Positions 41,552-51,176 of a stretch of 64,000 bases of DNA are shown here, piece after piece. The translations under genes and the position numbers were made by a program. This DNA comes from Bog-532 sp963833835 (GTDB lineage Bacteria > Actinomycetota > Actinomycetes > Streptosporangiales > Streptosporangiaceae): assembly GCA_963833835.1 (NCBI GenBank), contig CAWHZI010000016.1, positions 682,001-746,000 of the forward strand, read 5' to 3'. The notes beneath the pieces were generated by a model that was not told the DNA's origin, made no database searches, and saw nothing but the letters and a program-made list of their open reading frames with translations. The first letter of the stretch is position 1; each line of letters begins with the position of its first letter.

Positions 41552-43897
41552 CTAGCGGCCGGCGTCCCAGGCCGCCGCCACCACGGCCTGGCCCAGGCTG
41601 ATGCCGCCGTCGTTGCATGGAACCTGGGCCTGGGTCAGGACGCGGAAGCCGCGCGCCTCCAGCCGGGTCACGGTCTCGGTCACCAGCAACAGGTTCTGGA
41701 ACACCCCGCCGGACAGGGCCACGGTGTCCAGGCCGCGCTGCTCGCGGACGGCCACGCAGGCCTCCTCGATCAGGGCGGCCACGCCGTGGTGGAAACGGGC
41801 CGCGATCACCGGAGGCGCTACGCCGCGGGCGAGGTCATCAGCGGCGGCGTGCACCAGGTCGGCCCCGGCCACCTGGAACGGCTCGCCGGGGGACCGGCCA
41901 GCGCGGTAGGAGCCTCGTTCAAAAGGATCGGCCAGCTGCTCCAGCTCGACGGCGGCCTGACCCTCGTAGTTGATCGTGTCCCTGACCCCGAGCAGGGCCG
42001 ACACCGCATCGAACAGGCGCCCGGCACTGGACGTCAGCGGCGCGTTCACCCCCTTGCGCGCCATGGACGTCACGGCGGCCCACTGGTCCTCGTGCCGGGC
42101 GGTGACGGCCAGCGACTCCGGGGGGACACCGGCGCGGTCCAGGTAGGCCGCCGCCATCCGCCACGGCTGCCGGATGGCGGCCGCGCCGCCCGGCAGCGGT
42201 ACCGGCGCCAGGTGCCCCACCCGTTCGTACGTGGCCAGCTCCGCGACCAGGAACTCCCCGCCCCAGATGGTGCCGTCCGGGCCGTAGCCGGTGCCGTCGA
42301 ACGCAACCCCGATGACCGGGCCGGCCTCGCCGTTGTCGGCCAGGCAGGACGCGATGTGCGCGTGGTGGTGCTGGACCCCGACCAGGTCCACGTCCGGCCC
42401 ATCTGAGTCGGCCCGCTCCAGGGCGTACTTGGTCGACAGGTACTCGGGGTGCAGGTCGTGGGCCACCACGGCCGCCGCGATGGCAAACAGGCGCCCGAGG
42501 TGCTCGATGCCCTCGGTGAACGAGCGCAACGTCTCCGCGTTCTCCAGGTCCCCGATGTGCTGGGAAATAATCACCTGGTCCCCCGTGGCCAGGCAGAACG
42601 TGTTCTTCAGCTCGGCCCCGACGGCCAGCACCGGCCGCCGGAACCGGGCCTGCACCCGCACCGGCTCGGGTACGTACCCCCGTGATCGCCGCAGCACGAT
42701 TTCCTTTTTAATGAAGCCGCGCGCCACTGAGTCATCGGTCCGGATATGGATGGCCCGATCATGGGTCAAGAACGCATCCGCGATCGGGCTCAGCCGCTCA
42801 TACGCGTCCCGATCCCGGTAGGCAATGGGCTCGTCGGACACGTTCCCGCTGGTCAGCACGATGGGCCCAGCGACCGCCCGCAGCAGCAGATGGTGCAGCG
42901 GGGTGTACGGCAGCATGACCCCGAGCTGCCGGTTCCCCGGCGCCACCGCCTCGGCCACCCGCCCGCCCGGCCCCGCCTCCTCAGCCAGGCGGCGGGGGAG
43001 CAGCACGATTGGCCGCCGCGCGCTGGTCAGCAGCCGCTCGGCCGTCGCGTCCACCTCGCACAGCGCGCGGGCCGCGGCCACGTCCGCCACCATCACCGCG
43101 AACGGCTTATCCTCCCGGTGCTTCCGCTCCCGCAGCGCCGCCGCAGCCTTGTCCGAGGTCGCGTCGACGGCCAGGTGATACCCGCCCAGCCCCTTGATCG
43201 CCAGAACCTGCTCCTCCCGCAGCAGCCCGGCGGCCTGGGTCACCGGGTCTCCCGGGTGTGTGACCCCATCGGGCCCGGTCAGAGCCAGCGTCGGCCCGCA
43301 GGCGGGACAGCAGGCTGGTTCCGCGTGAAACCGGCGGTTGGCCGGATCGCGGTACTCGGCCGCGCAGGCGGCGCACATGGTGAACGGATCCATCGTGGTC
43401 CGGGCCCGGTCGTAGGGCACGTCGCGCACGATCGTGTAGCGGGGACCGCAGTTGGTGCAGTTGATGAACGGGTAGCCGAACCGCCGGTCGGCCGGGTCGG
43501 CCAGCTCGCGCAGGCAGCCGGCGCAGGGCGCGGTGTCCGGCGACACCAGGGCCCGGCGTGCGGCACCGGGGTCCCCGGGCCGTGAGGCCACGATGGTGAA
43601 GCGGGCCGAACCGGCCAGCGGCAGCCCCCAGCTCCGGACCCGGTCCACCCGGGCCAGCGGCGGGGCGTCCCGGGCCAGCCGGTCCAGGAACTGCCCGACG
43701 GCGGTCTCGGTCCCCTCGACCTCGGCGAACACCCCGTCAGGGTCGTTGCCGACCAGGCCGCCGAGGCTCAGCCCAGTGGCCAGGCCGTACACGAACGGCC
43801 GGAAGCCCACGCCCTGGACGATCCCCTCGACCCGGACCGCTTTCCGGACCCGCTCCGTCACCTCCCCAGTGTGACCGGGTACCCGTTCAGGCGCCAC
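41552..43897 (-). CDS. hypF: Carbamoyltransferase HypF
   Basis: A 781-residue enzyme transferring carbamoyl phosphate to HypE. An acylphosphatase domain is at 20-105 (VRVEGIVQGVGFRPFVYGLA). A zinc-finger module follows (about 125-200) with CAGCLREL, CTNCGPRY, CAACAAEY and CCPACGP. A YrdC/Sua5 domain lies at about 215-400 and a Kae1-like domain after it (HHHAHIASCLADNG, GVAFDGTGYGPDG, SGGVFQNLLL). All parts are intact. The start is uncertain: the GTG at 43897 overlaps the antiporter stop and lacks a ribosome-binding site; a GTG at 43861 has GGGGAG directly against it. Confidence 0.93.
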   Translation of the reverse strand: MAPERVPGHTGEVTERVRKAVRVEGIVQGVGFRPFVYGLATGLSLGGLVGNDPDGVFAEVEGTETAVGQFLDRLARDAPPLARVDRVRSWGLPLAGSARFTIVASRPGDPGAARRALVSPDTAPCAGCLRELADPADRRFGYPFINCTNCGPRYTIVRDVPYDRARTTMDPFTMCAACAAEYRDPANRRFHAEPACCPACGPTLALTGPDGVTHPGDPVTQAAGLLREEQVLAIKGLGGYHLAVDATSDKAAAALRERKHREDKPFAVMVADVAAARALCEVDATAERLLTSARRPIVLLPRRLAEEAGPGGRVAEAVAPGNRQLGVMLPYTPLHHLLLRAVAGPIVLTSGNVSDEPIAYRDRDAYERLSPIADAFLTHDRAIHIRTDDSVARGFIKKEIVLRRSRGYVPEPVRVQARFRRPVLAVGAELKNTFCLATGDQVIISQHIGDLENAETLRSFTEGIEHLGRLFAIAAAVVAHDLHPEYLSTKYALERADSDGPDVDLVGVQHHHAHIASCLADNGEAGPVIGVAFDGTGYGPDGTIWGGEFLVAELATYERVGHLAPVPLPGGAAAIRQPWRMAAAYLDRAGVPPESLAVTARHEDQWAAVTSMARKGVNAPLTSSAGRLFDAVSALLGVRDTINYEGQAAVELEQLADPFERGSYRAGRSPGEPFQVAGADLVHAAADDLARGVAPPVIAARFHHGVAALIEEACVAVREQRGLDTVALSGGVFQNLLLVTETVTRLEARGFRVLTQAQVPCNDGGISLGQAVVAAAWDAGR

Positions 43898-45350
43898 TGC
43901 GGAACAGTTCGTTCAGGCCCGGGGTCTCCTCCCCCTCGGTGAGGACCAGCACCTCGTCGCCCGCCTCCAGCCGGGTGTCGGCCCGGGCCGGCACCAGCTG
44001 CCCGTCCCGGTTGATGAAGATCACCCACACGTCATCGCCACAGGGCAGATCGGCCAGGGTGAGGCCGTCCGCGGGGGCCGACCGCCCGACCACGAAGCGG
44101 TGCAGGCCCTCCGGCTCCTCCTGGAACCGGACGCCCAGGCTCCACGGTTCCGGCTCGATGATCCGCAGCGGCACGTGCAGCCGGTGCGCCAGCGACGGCA
44201 CGAAACCACCCTGGACCACGACCGAGAACGCCACCACCACGAAGATGATCTCGTAGGCCCGGTGGGCGCCGCCGATCCCGGACTGCACGATGTACGTGCC
44301 CAGCAGGACCGGCACCGCCCCCTTGAGGCCAGTCCACAGCACGAACAGCCGCTCCCCGCGTTTCAGCTTGATCGGGAGCGTCAGCAGCCCCACGAACAGC
44401 GGCCGGATCACGAACGCCAGCAGCACGGCCAGGACCAGCCCGATGGCCCAGGCGTGGCCGTCCGGCAGGTCGCGCAGCCGGACGGTCAGCCCGAGCAAGA
44501 TGAACGCCACAATCTCGGCCAGGCTGGCCAGCGAGGAGTGGAACCGGCGGATCTCCCCCTTGTACGGCGCCCGTTCGTCGCCGATCACGATGCCCGCCAC
44601 GAACACGGCCAGGAAGCCGGACCCGTGCGCCACCGTGGCCAGCCCGAAGATGACCAGCACCGAGGTCAGCACCCGCAGCGCGTACAGGCCCTCGCTGGGC
44701 AGCGGCACCCGGCGCATGAATTCCAGCAGCAGCCAGCCACCGGCGATCCCGATCGCAACGCCCACCGCCATCTGGAGCAGGAACTCGACCACGACGTGCC
44801 CAGCCACCGCGGCCGGGGAGCCGGTCGCCCCGATCAGCGCCACCAGCAAGGCGATGCCGACCGGGTCGTTGGCCCCGGACTCGCCCTCCAGCAGGACGCC
44901 GGTGCGCCCGCCCACCTCGCGGCGGCCGAGCACGGAGAACACCACGGCCGGGTCGGTGGGGGACAGCGCCGTGCCCAGCAGCAGGGCCAGCTTCCAGCCC
45001 AGGCCGAACAGGACGTGCGCGGCCACCGCGGCCGCCGCCGCGGTCACGAACGTCCCCGCCACCCCGATCCACACGGTGGCCGTGGCCGCGGTGCGGAACT
45101 TCCGCCAGCCGATGTGCATCCCGCCGTCGAACAGGATGAACGCCAGCGCCACGCTGACCACGCTCTGCACGGTGCCGTCGCTGAGCCGGCCCAAACCCGG
45201 GAACAGGTCCGACGCGACCGCCGCGAACACCAGGAAGAACGCGGGCGCGGGGATCCGCAGCCGCTCGCTGACCCGGTTGGACAGCACGGCCGCCGTACCG
45301 ACCAGTCCGATGAGCAAAATGGCCAGGCCGAACGATTCGGTTCCGGTCAC
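43887..45350 (-). CDS. CPA1-type K+/H+ or Na+/H+ antiporter with TrkA_C domain
   Basis: A 487-residue transporter with about 12 membrane helices and a cytoplasmic C-terminal TrkA_C-like domain (about 395-480, PWSLGVRFQEEPEGLH then ADTRLEAGDEVLVLTEG). It resembles the NhaP2/CvrA family, with TALSPTDPAVVFSVL and GESGANDPVGIALLV as the ion-binding ND-type motif. I chose the GTG at 45350 with AGAGGAC eight bases upstream; an earlier GTG at 45392 is possible. Its stop lies inside the hypF start, hinting at co-transcription. Confidence 0.88.
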   Translation of the reverse strand: MTGTESFGLAILLIGLVGTAAVLSNRVSERLRIPAPAFFLVFAAVASDLFPGLGRLSDGTVQSVVSVALAFILFDGGMHIGWRKFRTAATATVWIGVAGTFVTAAAAAVAAHVLFGLGWKLALLLGTALSPTDPAVVFSVLGRREVGGRTGVLLEGESGANDPVGIALLVALIGATGSPAAVAGHVVVEFLLQMAVGVAIGIAGGWLLLEFMRRVPLPSEGLYALRVLTSVLVIFGLATVAHGSGFLAVFVAGIVIGDERAPYKGEIRRFHSSLASLAEIVAFILLGLTVRLRDLPDGHAWAIGLVLAVLLAFVIRPLFVGLLTLPIKLKRGERLFVLWTGLKGAVPVLLGTYIVQSGIGGAHRAYEIIFVVVAFSVVVQGGFVPSLAHRLHVPLRIIEPEPWSLGVRFQEEPEGLHRFVVGRSAPADGLTLADLPCGDDVWVIFINRDGQLVPARADTRLEAGDEVLVLTEGEETPGLNELFRSGA

Positions 45351-45428
45351 CGGTCGTGTCCTCTCACCCAGCGGAGACACCGCCGACCACACTTCCCGGC
45401 ACCCCTCCGGTCACCCTAGCCTGCCTAG

Positions 45429-45845
45429 ATGCGTCTAACGCCGAGCGAGGCCCGTGAGCGGCTGACCGCGGCCCGGGTGGCCCGCCTGGCCACCGTGTCG
45501 GCCACGGGCCAGCCCCACCTGGTCCCGGTCACCTTCGCCGTCGACGGTGACATGATCTACATCGCCATCGACCACAAGCCCAAGACCACCACCCGGCTCC
45601 GGCGTCTGGCCAACATCGCCGCCAATCCGCAGGTCACCCTGCTGGCCGACCACTACGACGACGACTGGGACCAGCTCTGGTGGGCCCGCGCCGACGGTCA
45701 CGCCGCCGTCCTGACCGCCCCGGCGGACATCGCGTCCCCGGTGGCCCTCCTGGCCGCCCGCTACCCCCAGTACCAGGCCACCCGGCCCGCCGGCCCCGTC
45801 ATCGCCATCACCGTCACCACCTGGACCGCCTGGTCCTACACCTGA
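45429..45845 (+). CDS. PPOX-class F420-dependent oxidoreductase
   Basis: A 138-residue split-barrel flavin/F420-binding protein. ARVARLATVSATGQPHLVPVTFAVDGDMIYIAID and KTTTRLRRLANIAANPQVTLLADHYDDDWDQLWWARADG (in consecutive parts) fit the actinobacterial TIGR03668-type PPOX family. The substrate is unknown. The ATG has no clear Shine-Dalgarno and lies close to the divergent antiporter start, so it may be a short-leader or leaderless transcript. Its stop overlaps the convergent MFS gene by ten bases. Confidence 0.88.
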   Translation: MRLTPSEARERLTAARVARLATVSATGQPHLVPVTFAVDGDMIYIAIDHKPKTTTRLRRLANIAANPQVTLLADHYDDDWDQLWWARADGHAAVLTAPADIASPVALLAARYPQYQATRPAGPVIAITVTTWTAWSYT

Positions 45846-47086
45846 CCCCGCGGCGGGCGGAGGGCGGGGGCGATGGCGATGGCCAGGGCGAGCAGGACGG
45901 CCACGCAGACCAGGGCGTACCGGATCTCGATGTGGTCGCCGAGGAAGCCGATCAGGGGCGGGCCGCCGAGGAAGGCGCAGTAGCCGATGGACGCGGTGAC
46001 GCCGACGCGCGGGGCAGCCAGGGCCGGGTCGTCGGCGGCGGCGCTCATACCGGTGGGGAAGCCCAGCGAGGTGCCGCCGCCCCACAGCAGCGCGCCGGCG
46101 AAGGCGGCGGGCAGAGCAGGCCCGAAGATGAACAGGGCCAGCCCGGCCACGGCCACGGCGGCCAGGGCGCGGGTGACCGGGACCCGGCCGTAGCGGTCGA
46201 TCAGCCCCGCGCCGAACCAGCGGCCACCGGTCATGGCGGCCAGGAACACCGCGAAGGCCAGCGCGCCGAGCGTGGCCGGGGCCCCGTAGTCCTCGATGAC
46301 CGAGACGCTGATCCAGTCGTTGCCGGTGCCCTCGGCGAACGCGAAGGCCAGCACGAACACCCCGATCAGCACCGTCCGCGGCTCCCGCCACGCCGCTAGC
46401 GCGCTCCCGGCCCCCGGCCTGCTGCCAGTTCCGGCCCCGCTCCCGGCCTCAGCCCACGCCCCGCCTTCCTCCGCCGACTCACCCGTCACATTGGCCACTT
46501 CAAGTACGTCGGGTACGTCAGGCACGTCGGGCACGAAGGAACGGGCCACGACCCAGACCACCGGGCCTTCCGCGAGGGCGGCCACGGCGAGGTGCACGGT
46601 GACCGGCACCCCCAGGGCGACGGCGACCGCCCCGACCAGGGCGCCGGTCACGGTGCCGAGGCTCCAGGCGGCGTGGAACCGGGACATGATCGACCGGCCC
46701 AGCCGGCGCTCGACCGCGGCGCCCTGGACGTTCATGGCGACGTCCCAGATGCCGGCCGACACGCCGAAACCGAACAGCCCGGCCGCCACCGGTGCCACCC
46801 CGGCCAGGTAACCGAAGGCCACCGTGAGCAGGGCCAGCGTGGACAGCATGGCCATGGCCATCGCGGTCCGGCGCGAGCCCCACCGCGCCACTATCGTCCC
46901 GGCCAGCGGGAGCGCCACCACCGAGCCGGCCGCGATGGCCAGCAGCAGCAGGCCCAGGGCCGACGGGTCGAGCTCCAGGTGCTGTTTGACCTGGGGAATG
47001 CGCGATGCCCAGCTAGCGAAGCCGAACCCCGACACCGCGAACACGAGGTAAGTGGATCGGGTCGCCGCCTGGACCGGACCGGTCAA
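45836..47086 (-). CDS. MFS transporter, 12-helix
   Basis: A 416-residue major-facilitator protein with about 12 helices. FASWASRIPQVKQHLELDPSALG and LPLAGTIVARWGSRRTAMAM (motif A) are in the first half; a long cytoplasmic loop (about 185-235) contains the PDVPDVPDV repeat and a Gly/Ala stretch. It resembles the YbjJ/fucose-permease-like group. Substrate unknown. The TTG start lacks a clear ribosome-binding site, so the N-terminus is uncertain. It is divergent from arcA. Confidence 0.85.
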   Translation of the reverse strand: MTGPVQAATRSTYLVFAVSGFGFASWASRIPQVKQHLELDPSALGLLLLAIAAGSVVALPLAGTIVARWGSRRTAMAMAMLSTLALLTVAFGYLAGVAPVAAGLFGFGVSAGIWDVAMNVQGAAVERRLGRSIMSRFHAAWSLGTVTGALVGAVAVALGVPVTVHLAVAALAEGPVVWVVARSFVPDVPDVPDVLEVANVTGESAEEGGAWAEAGSGAGTGSRPGAGSALAAWREPRTVLIGVFVLAFAFAEGTGNDWISVSVIEDYGAPATLGALAFAVFLAAMTGGRWFGAGLIDRYGRVPVTRALAAVAVAGLALFIFGPALPAAFAGALLWGGGTSLGFPTGMSAAADDPALAAPRVGVTASIGYCAFLGGPPLIGFLGDHIEIRYALVCVAVLLALAIAIAPALRPPRGQV

Positions 47087-47146
47087 CGGGAAACCACACC
47101 CCTAGCATATGAAGATCTGCTAGCCACGCGCCTGGACGGGGAGACC

Positions 47147-48364
47147 ATGTTTCACGTTGACTCCGAGGTCGGCCGCTTGCGGCAGGTGATCCTGCACCGC
47201 CCTGACCTCGAACTGAAGCGACTGACCCCGGACAACGCGGCGGACCTGCTGTTCGACGACGTGCTCTGGGTGAGCCGGGCCCAGGAGGAGCACGACGCCT
47301 TCGCCGGGGCGCTGCGGTCCCGCGGGGTGACCGTGCACTACTACAGCGACCTGCTGGCCCAGACGCTGGACGTCGCCGAGGCGCGGGCCTGGATCCTGGA
47401 CCGGGTGTTCGATCCCCGCTGGCAGGGTCCGCTGGCGGTCGGCGCGCTGCGGTCCGCCGTGGACGGCCTGGACTCGCCGCGGCTGGCCCAGTTCCTGGCG
47501 GGCGGGATCACCAAGCGGGAGATCTCCGAGCTCGGCCCGGAGCCCAAGAGCATCGCCTTCCACTCCCTGGACCCGGACGGCTTCGTCCTGCCGCCGCTGC
47601 CGAACCTGCTCTACCAGCGGGACACCTCGGCCTGGATCTACGGCGGGGTGTCGATCAACGCCATGAGGCTCAAGGCCCGGATGGGCGAGACCGTCTACGA
47701 CGAGGCCATCTACCGCTGGCACCCGATGTTCGCCGGGGCGGAGTTCGACACCTGGTACCACGGCGCCGACGCCGAGCCCGCCACCATCGAGGGCGGCGAC
47801 ATCCTGGTCATCGGCAACGGCGCGGTGCTGGTCGGGATGAGCGAGCGGACCACCCCGCAGGCCGTGGAGCTGGTGGCGCACCGGCTGTTCGAGACCGGCG
47901 CGGCTCGCTGCCTGGTGGCTGTCGACATGCCGAAACAGCGGGCCTTCATGCACCTGGACACGCTGTTCACCATGGCCGACTACGGCGTCTTCAACAAGTA
48001 CGCGGGCATGGGCATGCTGCCGTCGTACACGGTCGAGCCGGGCGCGGCCAGCGACGAGCTCAAGGTCACCGAGCATCCGCCGGAGGACATGCACAAGGCC
48101 ATCGCCGCCGCCCTGGACCTGCCCGCGATCACCGTGCTGACCGCGGTGCAGGACGTCCACGCCGCGCTGCGCGAGCAGTGGGACGACGGCTGCAACGTGC
48201 TGGCCGTCGAGCCCGGGGTGGTCGTGGCCTACGAGCGCAACGTCACCACCAACACCTACCTGCGGGACCACGGCATCGAGGTCATCACCGTCCCCGGCGG
48301 CGAGCTGGGCCGGGGCCGTGGTGGCCCGCGCTGCATGACCTGCCCGATCGAGCGCGACGCCTAA
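47147..48364 (+). CDS. arcA: Arginine deiminase
   Basis: A 405-residue enzyme hydrolysing arginine to citrulline and ammonia. The FHVDSEVGRLRQVILHRP start, PNLLYQRDTSAWIYGG, EGGDILVIGNGAVLVGMSERT and the C-terminal GGPRCMTCPIERD are all family marks; Cys396 is the nucleophile. The ATG has GGGGAG four bases upstream. arcB and arcC, which would make ATP from citrulline, are not nearby, so it may serve nitrogen supply or pH control. Its stop overlaps the convergent hydrolase gene by four bases. Confidence 0.94.
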   Translation: MFHVDSEVGRLRQVILHRPDLELKRLTPDNAADLLFDDVLWVSRAQEEHDAFAGALRSRGVTVHYYSDLLAQTLDVAEARAWILDRVFDPRWQGPLAVGALRSAVDGLDSPRLAQFLAGGITKREISELGPEPKSIAFHSLDPDGFVLPPLPNLLYQRDTSAWIYGGVSINAMRLKARMGETVYDEAIYRWHPMFAGAEFDTWYHGADAEPATIEGGDILVIGNGAVLVGMSERTTPQAVELVAHRLFETGAARCLVAVDMPKQRAFMHLDTLFTMADYGVFNKYAGMGMLPSYTVEPGAASDELKVTEHPPEDMHKAIAAALDLPAITVLTAVQDVHAALREQWDDGCNVLAVEPGVVVAYERNVTTNTYLRDHGIEVITVPGGELGRGRGGPRCMTCPIERDA

Positions 48365-49854
48365 GGGCAGTGCAGGTCGGCCAGGTGGCCCGCGAACAGG
48401 GGCGGGATCCGCCAGGCCGCGGTGGCGGTTTGGCCGTCCGGGCGGAGCTCGATGTCCAGCCGGTGCGGCGTCTCCAGGAAGATGACCTCCAGCCGCAGGC
48501 CGCCCCCGTCCTTTCGGCTAACACTGTCCTTCCAGCTAACACTGTCCGTCCAGCCACCTGAGGCGGCGACGGGGACCGCGCCGCCGTGCCGGTCAGCCGG
48601 GGTGGATATCGCCCACGTGCCCGCGCCGACCGGGAACGTCACCGTATTGTCCGCCTCGGCCAGCGTCACCGCCCAGCCCTCGCCCCGGGGCGCCACCGAG
48701 ACGGAGGCCAGGGTGGTGGCCAGCTCGCCGCGCACTCCCACCACCGGGAACGGAGCGCTGGCCCCAGTGGTGACGGCGGCCCCAGTGGCCCCAGTGGCCG
48801 GGGCGGAGCCCGCCGGGCAGGCCGGCAGTGCGAGCCCGGCCAGCCGGGCACTCAGCTCGTCCTGCCGGGCCGGATCCCCGGCTCGGTCGAGGCCGGGCAG
48901 CAGGTGGTCCCACAGCGCGTCCAGCACGGCCTGCATGTCCCAGGTGGCGGCGGTGATGGCCACCACCGTGTCCTGCTCCGGCAGCACCACGCAGAACTGC
49001 CCGAACGCGCCGTCGCCGCGGTACCCGTGCCGGGCCATCCAGAACTGGAAGCCGTAGCCCTGCCGCCAGTCCGGGTTCTCCCGGTCCGGGTTGGCCACCT
49101 GCTTGGTGGTGGCCTGGGCCACCCAGTCGGCGGGCAGCAGCTGGCGCCCGTCCCAGCGGCCGCCCTGCAGGTAGAGCAGGCCCAGCTTGGCGATGTCCTC
49201 GGTGCGGGCGAACAGGCCGCTGAAGCCCTGCTGCCGGCCGGGCGGCCAGGTCTGCCAGCCGACCGGGCCGATACCCAGCGGGTCGAACAGGCGGGGCCGC
49301 AGGTACTCGGTCAGCGGCATCCCCGCGTTGCGCTGGACGATGCTGGCCAGCGTGTAGGTGCACGGCTGGCTGTAGGCGAACATCGAGCCCGGCTCCTGGT
49401 CGGGCGGGATGAGCAGGAATCCGCGCACCGGCTCGTCCCGGTCGCGGCTCAGTGCTTCGCCCATCATCTCCCGGTTGTGGCCGCTGGCCATGGCGGCCAC
49501 GTGCCGGACCCGGATGGCCCGGCTGCGGGGATCGGTGATGTCCGCCTCGAACTCGGGGAAGTGCTTCACCACCGGGTCGTCCAGGTCCAGTAGTCCCTCG
49601 GCCCGGGCGAACCCGGCCGCGGTGGAGGTGAAGCTCTTGCTCAGCGAGTACAGGAAGTGCCGCCGGTCCGCGCCGTACGGCGCCCACCAGCCTTCCGCGA
49701 CCACGTGCCCGCGGCGCACCACCATCAGGCTGTGCATCTCGATGTCTGGCCTGGACTCGACCGCGTCCAGGAAGGCGAGGATGGCGGCCGGGTCGGCCTG
49801 CTGGCCGGCGGGGGTGCTCCGGGGCAGGGAACGGGGCGGCGAGGAGAGGCTCAT
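48361..49854 (-). CDS. Serine hydrolase, class C beta-lactamase-like family
   Basis: A 497-residue penicillin-binding-protein-like hydrolase. The SxxK motif is SLSK at 70-73. The usual YxN appears as YSQ in FAYSQPCTYTLAS, and HYR-type GYRGDGAFGQ is the third region. An additional C-terminal beta domain (about 365-497) carries a duplicated TDSVSWKDSVSRKD segment. No signal peptide is evident, so it is probably cytoplasmic. Related proteins include 6-aminohexanoate-dimer hydrolases and EstB esterases; the substrate is unknown. Confidence 0.85.
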   Translation of the reverse strand: MSLSSPPRSLPRSTPAGQQADPAAILAFLDAVESRPDIEMHSLMVVRRGHVVAEGWWAPYGADRRHFLYSLSKSFTSTAAGFARAEGLLDLDDPVVKHFPEFEADITDPRSRAIRVRHVAAMASGHNREMMGEALSRDRDEPVRGFLLIPPDQEPGSMFAYSQPCTYTLASIVQRNAGMPLTEYLRPRLFDPLGIGPVGWQTWPPGRQQGFSGLFARTEDIAKLGLLYLQGGRWDGRQLLPADWVAQATTKQVANPDRENPDWRQGYGFQFWMARHGYRGDGAFGQFCVVLPEQDTVVAITAATWDMQAVLDALWDHLLPGLDRAGDPARQDELSARLAGLALPACPAGSAPATGATGAAVTTGASAPFPVVGVRGELATTLASVSVAPRGEGWAVTLAEADNTVTFPVGAGTWAISTPADRHGGAVPVAASGGWTDSVSWKDSVSRKDGGGLRLEVIFLETPHRLDIELRPDGQTATAAWRIPPLFAGHLADLHCP

Positions 49855-49956
49855 GCTGCTGAGCCTAATTAAGAGATGGGTTAATACTGGCTCGTGCGGA
49901 CCCCCGGCGCAGAGTTAGAGTCGGCGGCAAGCAATACGGCTGGAGGGACGCTCGTC

Positions 49957-50241
49957 ATGGACGCAGAAAGCGCCGAGGCGCTGGAAGTACTTCGGGACGT
50001 CTGGCGGGCCCAAGCACAGACCGTGGCCGACCTGGACGACAGCTGCGAGTCGCGCTGCCGGAAGATGACCGACGCCGGCGTCGGCTTCGACGACTACGCC
50101 GCCGGGGACGAGACGGACCGGATGGCGGCGTGGCGGGCCCGGCTGGAGCGTGAGGGCAAGCTCGGCTCGGCCGGCAGCCTGCGCGACCTCATGCTGCGCC
50201 CAAGCGAGACCGTCGAGGCCGCCGACGGTACCCGCGGCTGA
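49957..50241 (+). CDS. Small acidic protein of unknown function upstream of coxD
   Basis: A 94-residue, mostly helical acidic protein with two cysteines in DSCESRCRKM and no recognised domain. I chose the ATG with GGAGGGACG nine bases upstream. An earlier in-frame ATG at 49894 would add 21 residues. It ends 23 bases before coxD, so it may be the first gene of the cox operon or an independent gene. AT-richer sequence just upstream (49,865-49,890) is the likely promoter region. Confidence 0.65.
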   Translation: MDAESAEALEVLRDVWRAQAQTVADLDDSCESRCRKMTDAGVGFDDYAAGDETDRMAAWRARLEREGKLGSAGSLRDLMLRPSETVEAADGTRG

Positions 50242-50264
50242 GCACGGACCGACCCGAGCGCCTG

Positions 50265-51176
50265 GTGGAGTACCCAGCAACCGTCGCCGAGCTCACCCGG
50301 CACCTGCGGGATGGGGGTTACCTGGCCGACCGCGGGCTCGCCACCACCTTGCTGTTGTCGCTTTCGCTGCGCAGGCCCGTGCTGCTGGAAGGCGAGGTCG
50401 GCGTGGGCAAGACGGAGGTCGCGAAGGTTCTCGCCGCCGTCTTCGGGCGCAGGCTGATCCGGCTGCAGTGCTACGAGGGCATCACCACCAGCCAGGCCCT
50501 GTACGAGTGGGACTACGCCCGCCAGATGCTGCAGATCAGGGCGCTGTCGGCGGCCCAGGCGGCCGAAGCGGCCGAGGGCGCCGCCCCGGCCGGGGCGGGC
50601 GGCGAGCCGTCCGTCGACCAGCTGTTCGGGCCGAAGTTCCTGCTGGAGCGGCCGCTGCTGGAGGCGGTCCGGCAGGGCGACCGGGCCGTCCTGCTGATCG
50701 ACGAGGTCGACCGGGCCGACGACGAGTTCGAGGCGTTCCTGCTCGAGGTGCTGTCCGACTTCCAGATCAGCATCCCGGAAGTGGGGACGATCAAAGCCGA
50801 TTCGAGCCCGGTCGTCATCTTGACCTCCAACCGGACCAGGGAACTGCACGACGCCCTGCGCCGCCGGTGCCTCTACCACTGGATCGGCTACCCGACAGCC
50901 GAGCGCGAGGCCGAGATCGTCGCCGTCCGCGAACCCGGGGCCGCCGGCCAGCTCACCGGGAAGGTCGTGGCGGCCGTGCAGCGGCTGCGCGAACTGGACC
51001 TGGCCAAGCCGCCCGGGGTGGCCGAGACGATCGACTGGGTCCGCACGCTCGGCGTGCTGGGCGAAACCGAGCTGACGGCGGACGCCGCCCGCGACACCCT
51101 GGGCGCGGTGGTCAAGGACCGCGACGACCTCGACCTGGTGCAGGACAACCTGGCCGAGATCATCTCCGGTGCCTGA
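50265..51176 (+). CDS. coxD: MoxR-type AAA+ ATPase CoxD
   Basis: A 303-residue AAA+ ATPase. Walker A is GEVGVGKT (43-50), the Walker B block is RAVLLIDEVDRADDEFEAFL and the sensor 1 region is VVILTSNRTREL. CoxD of Oligotropha helps mature the Mo-Cu active site of CO dehydrogenase by adding sulfur and copper to the apoenzyme. Here it heads the operon and overlaps the VWA gene by eight bases. An Ala/Gly-rich insert (about 95-115) is not conserved. Translation starts at GTG. Confidence 0.92.
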   Translation: MEYPATVAELTRHLRDGGYLADRGLATTLLLSLSLRRPVLLEGEVGVGKTEVAKVLAAVFGRRLIRLQCYEGITTSQALYEWDYARQMLQIRALSAAQAAEAAEGAAPAGAGGEPSVDQLFGPKFLLERPLLEAVRQGDRAVLLIDEVDRADDEFEAFLLEVLSDFQISIPEVGTIKADSSPVVILTSNRTRELHDALRRRCLYHWIGYPTAEREAEIVAVREPGAAGQLTGKVVAAVQRLRELDLAKPPGVAETIDWVRTLGVLGETELTADAARDTLGAVVKDRDDLDLVQDNLAEIISGA

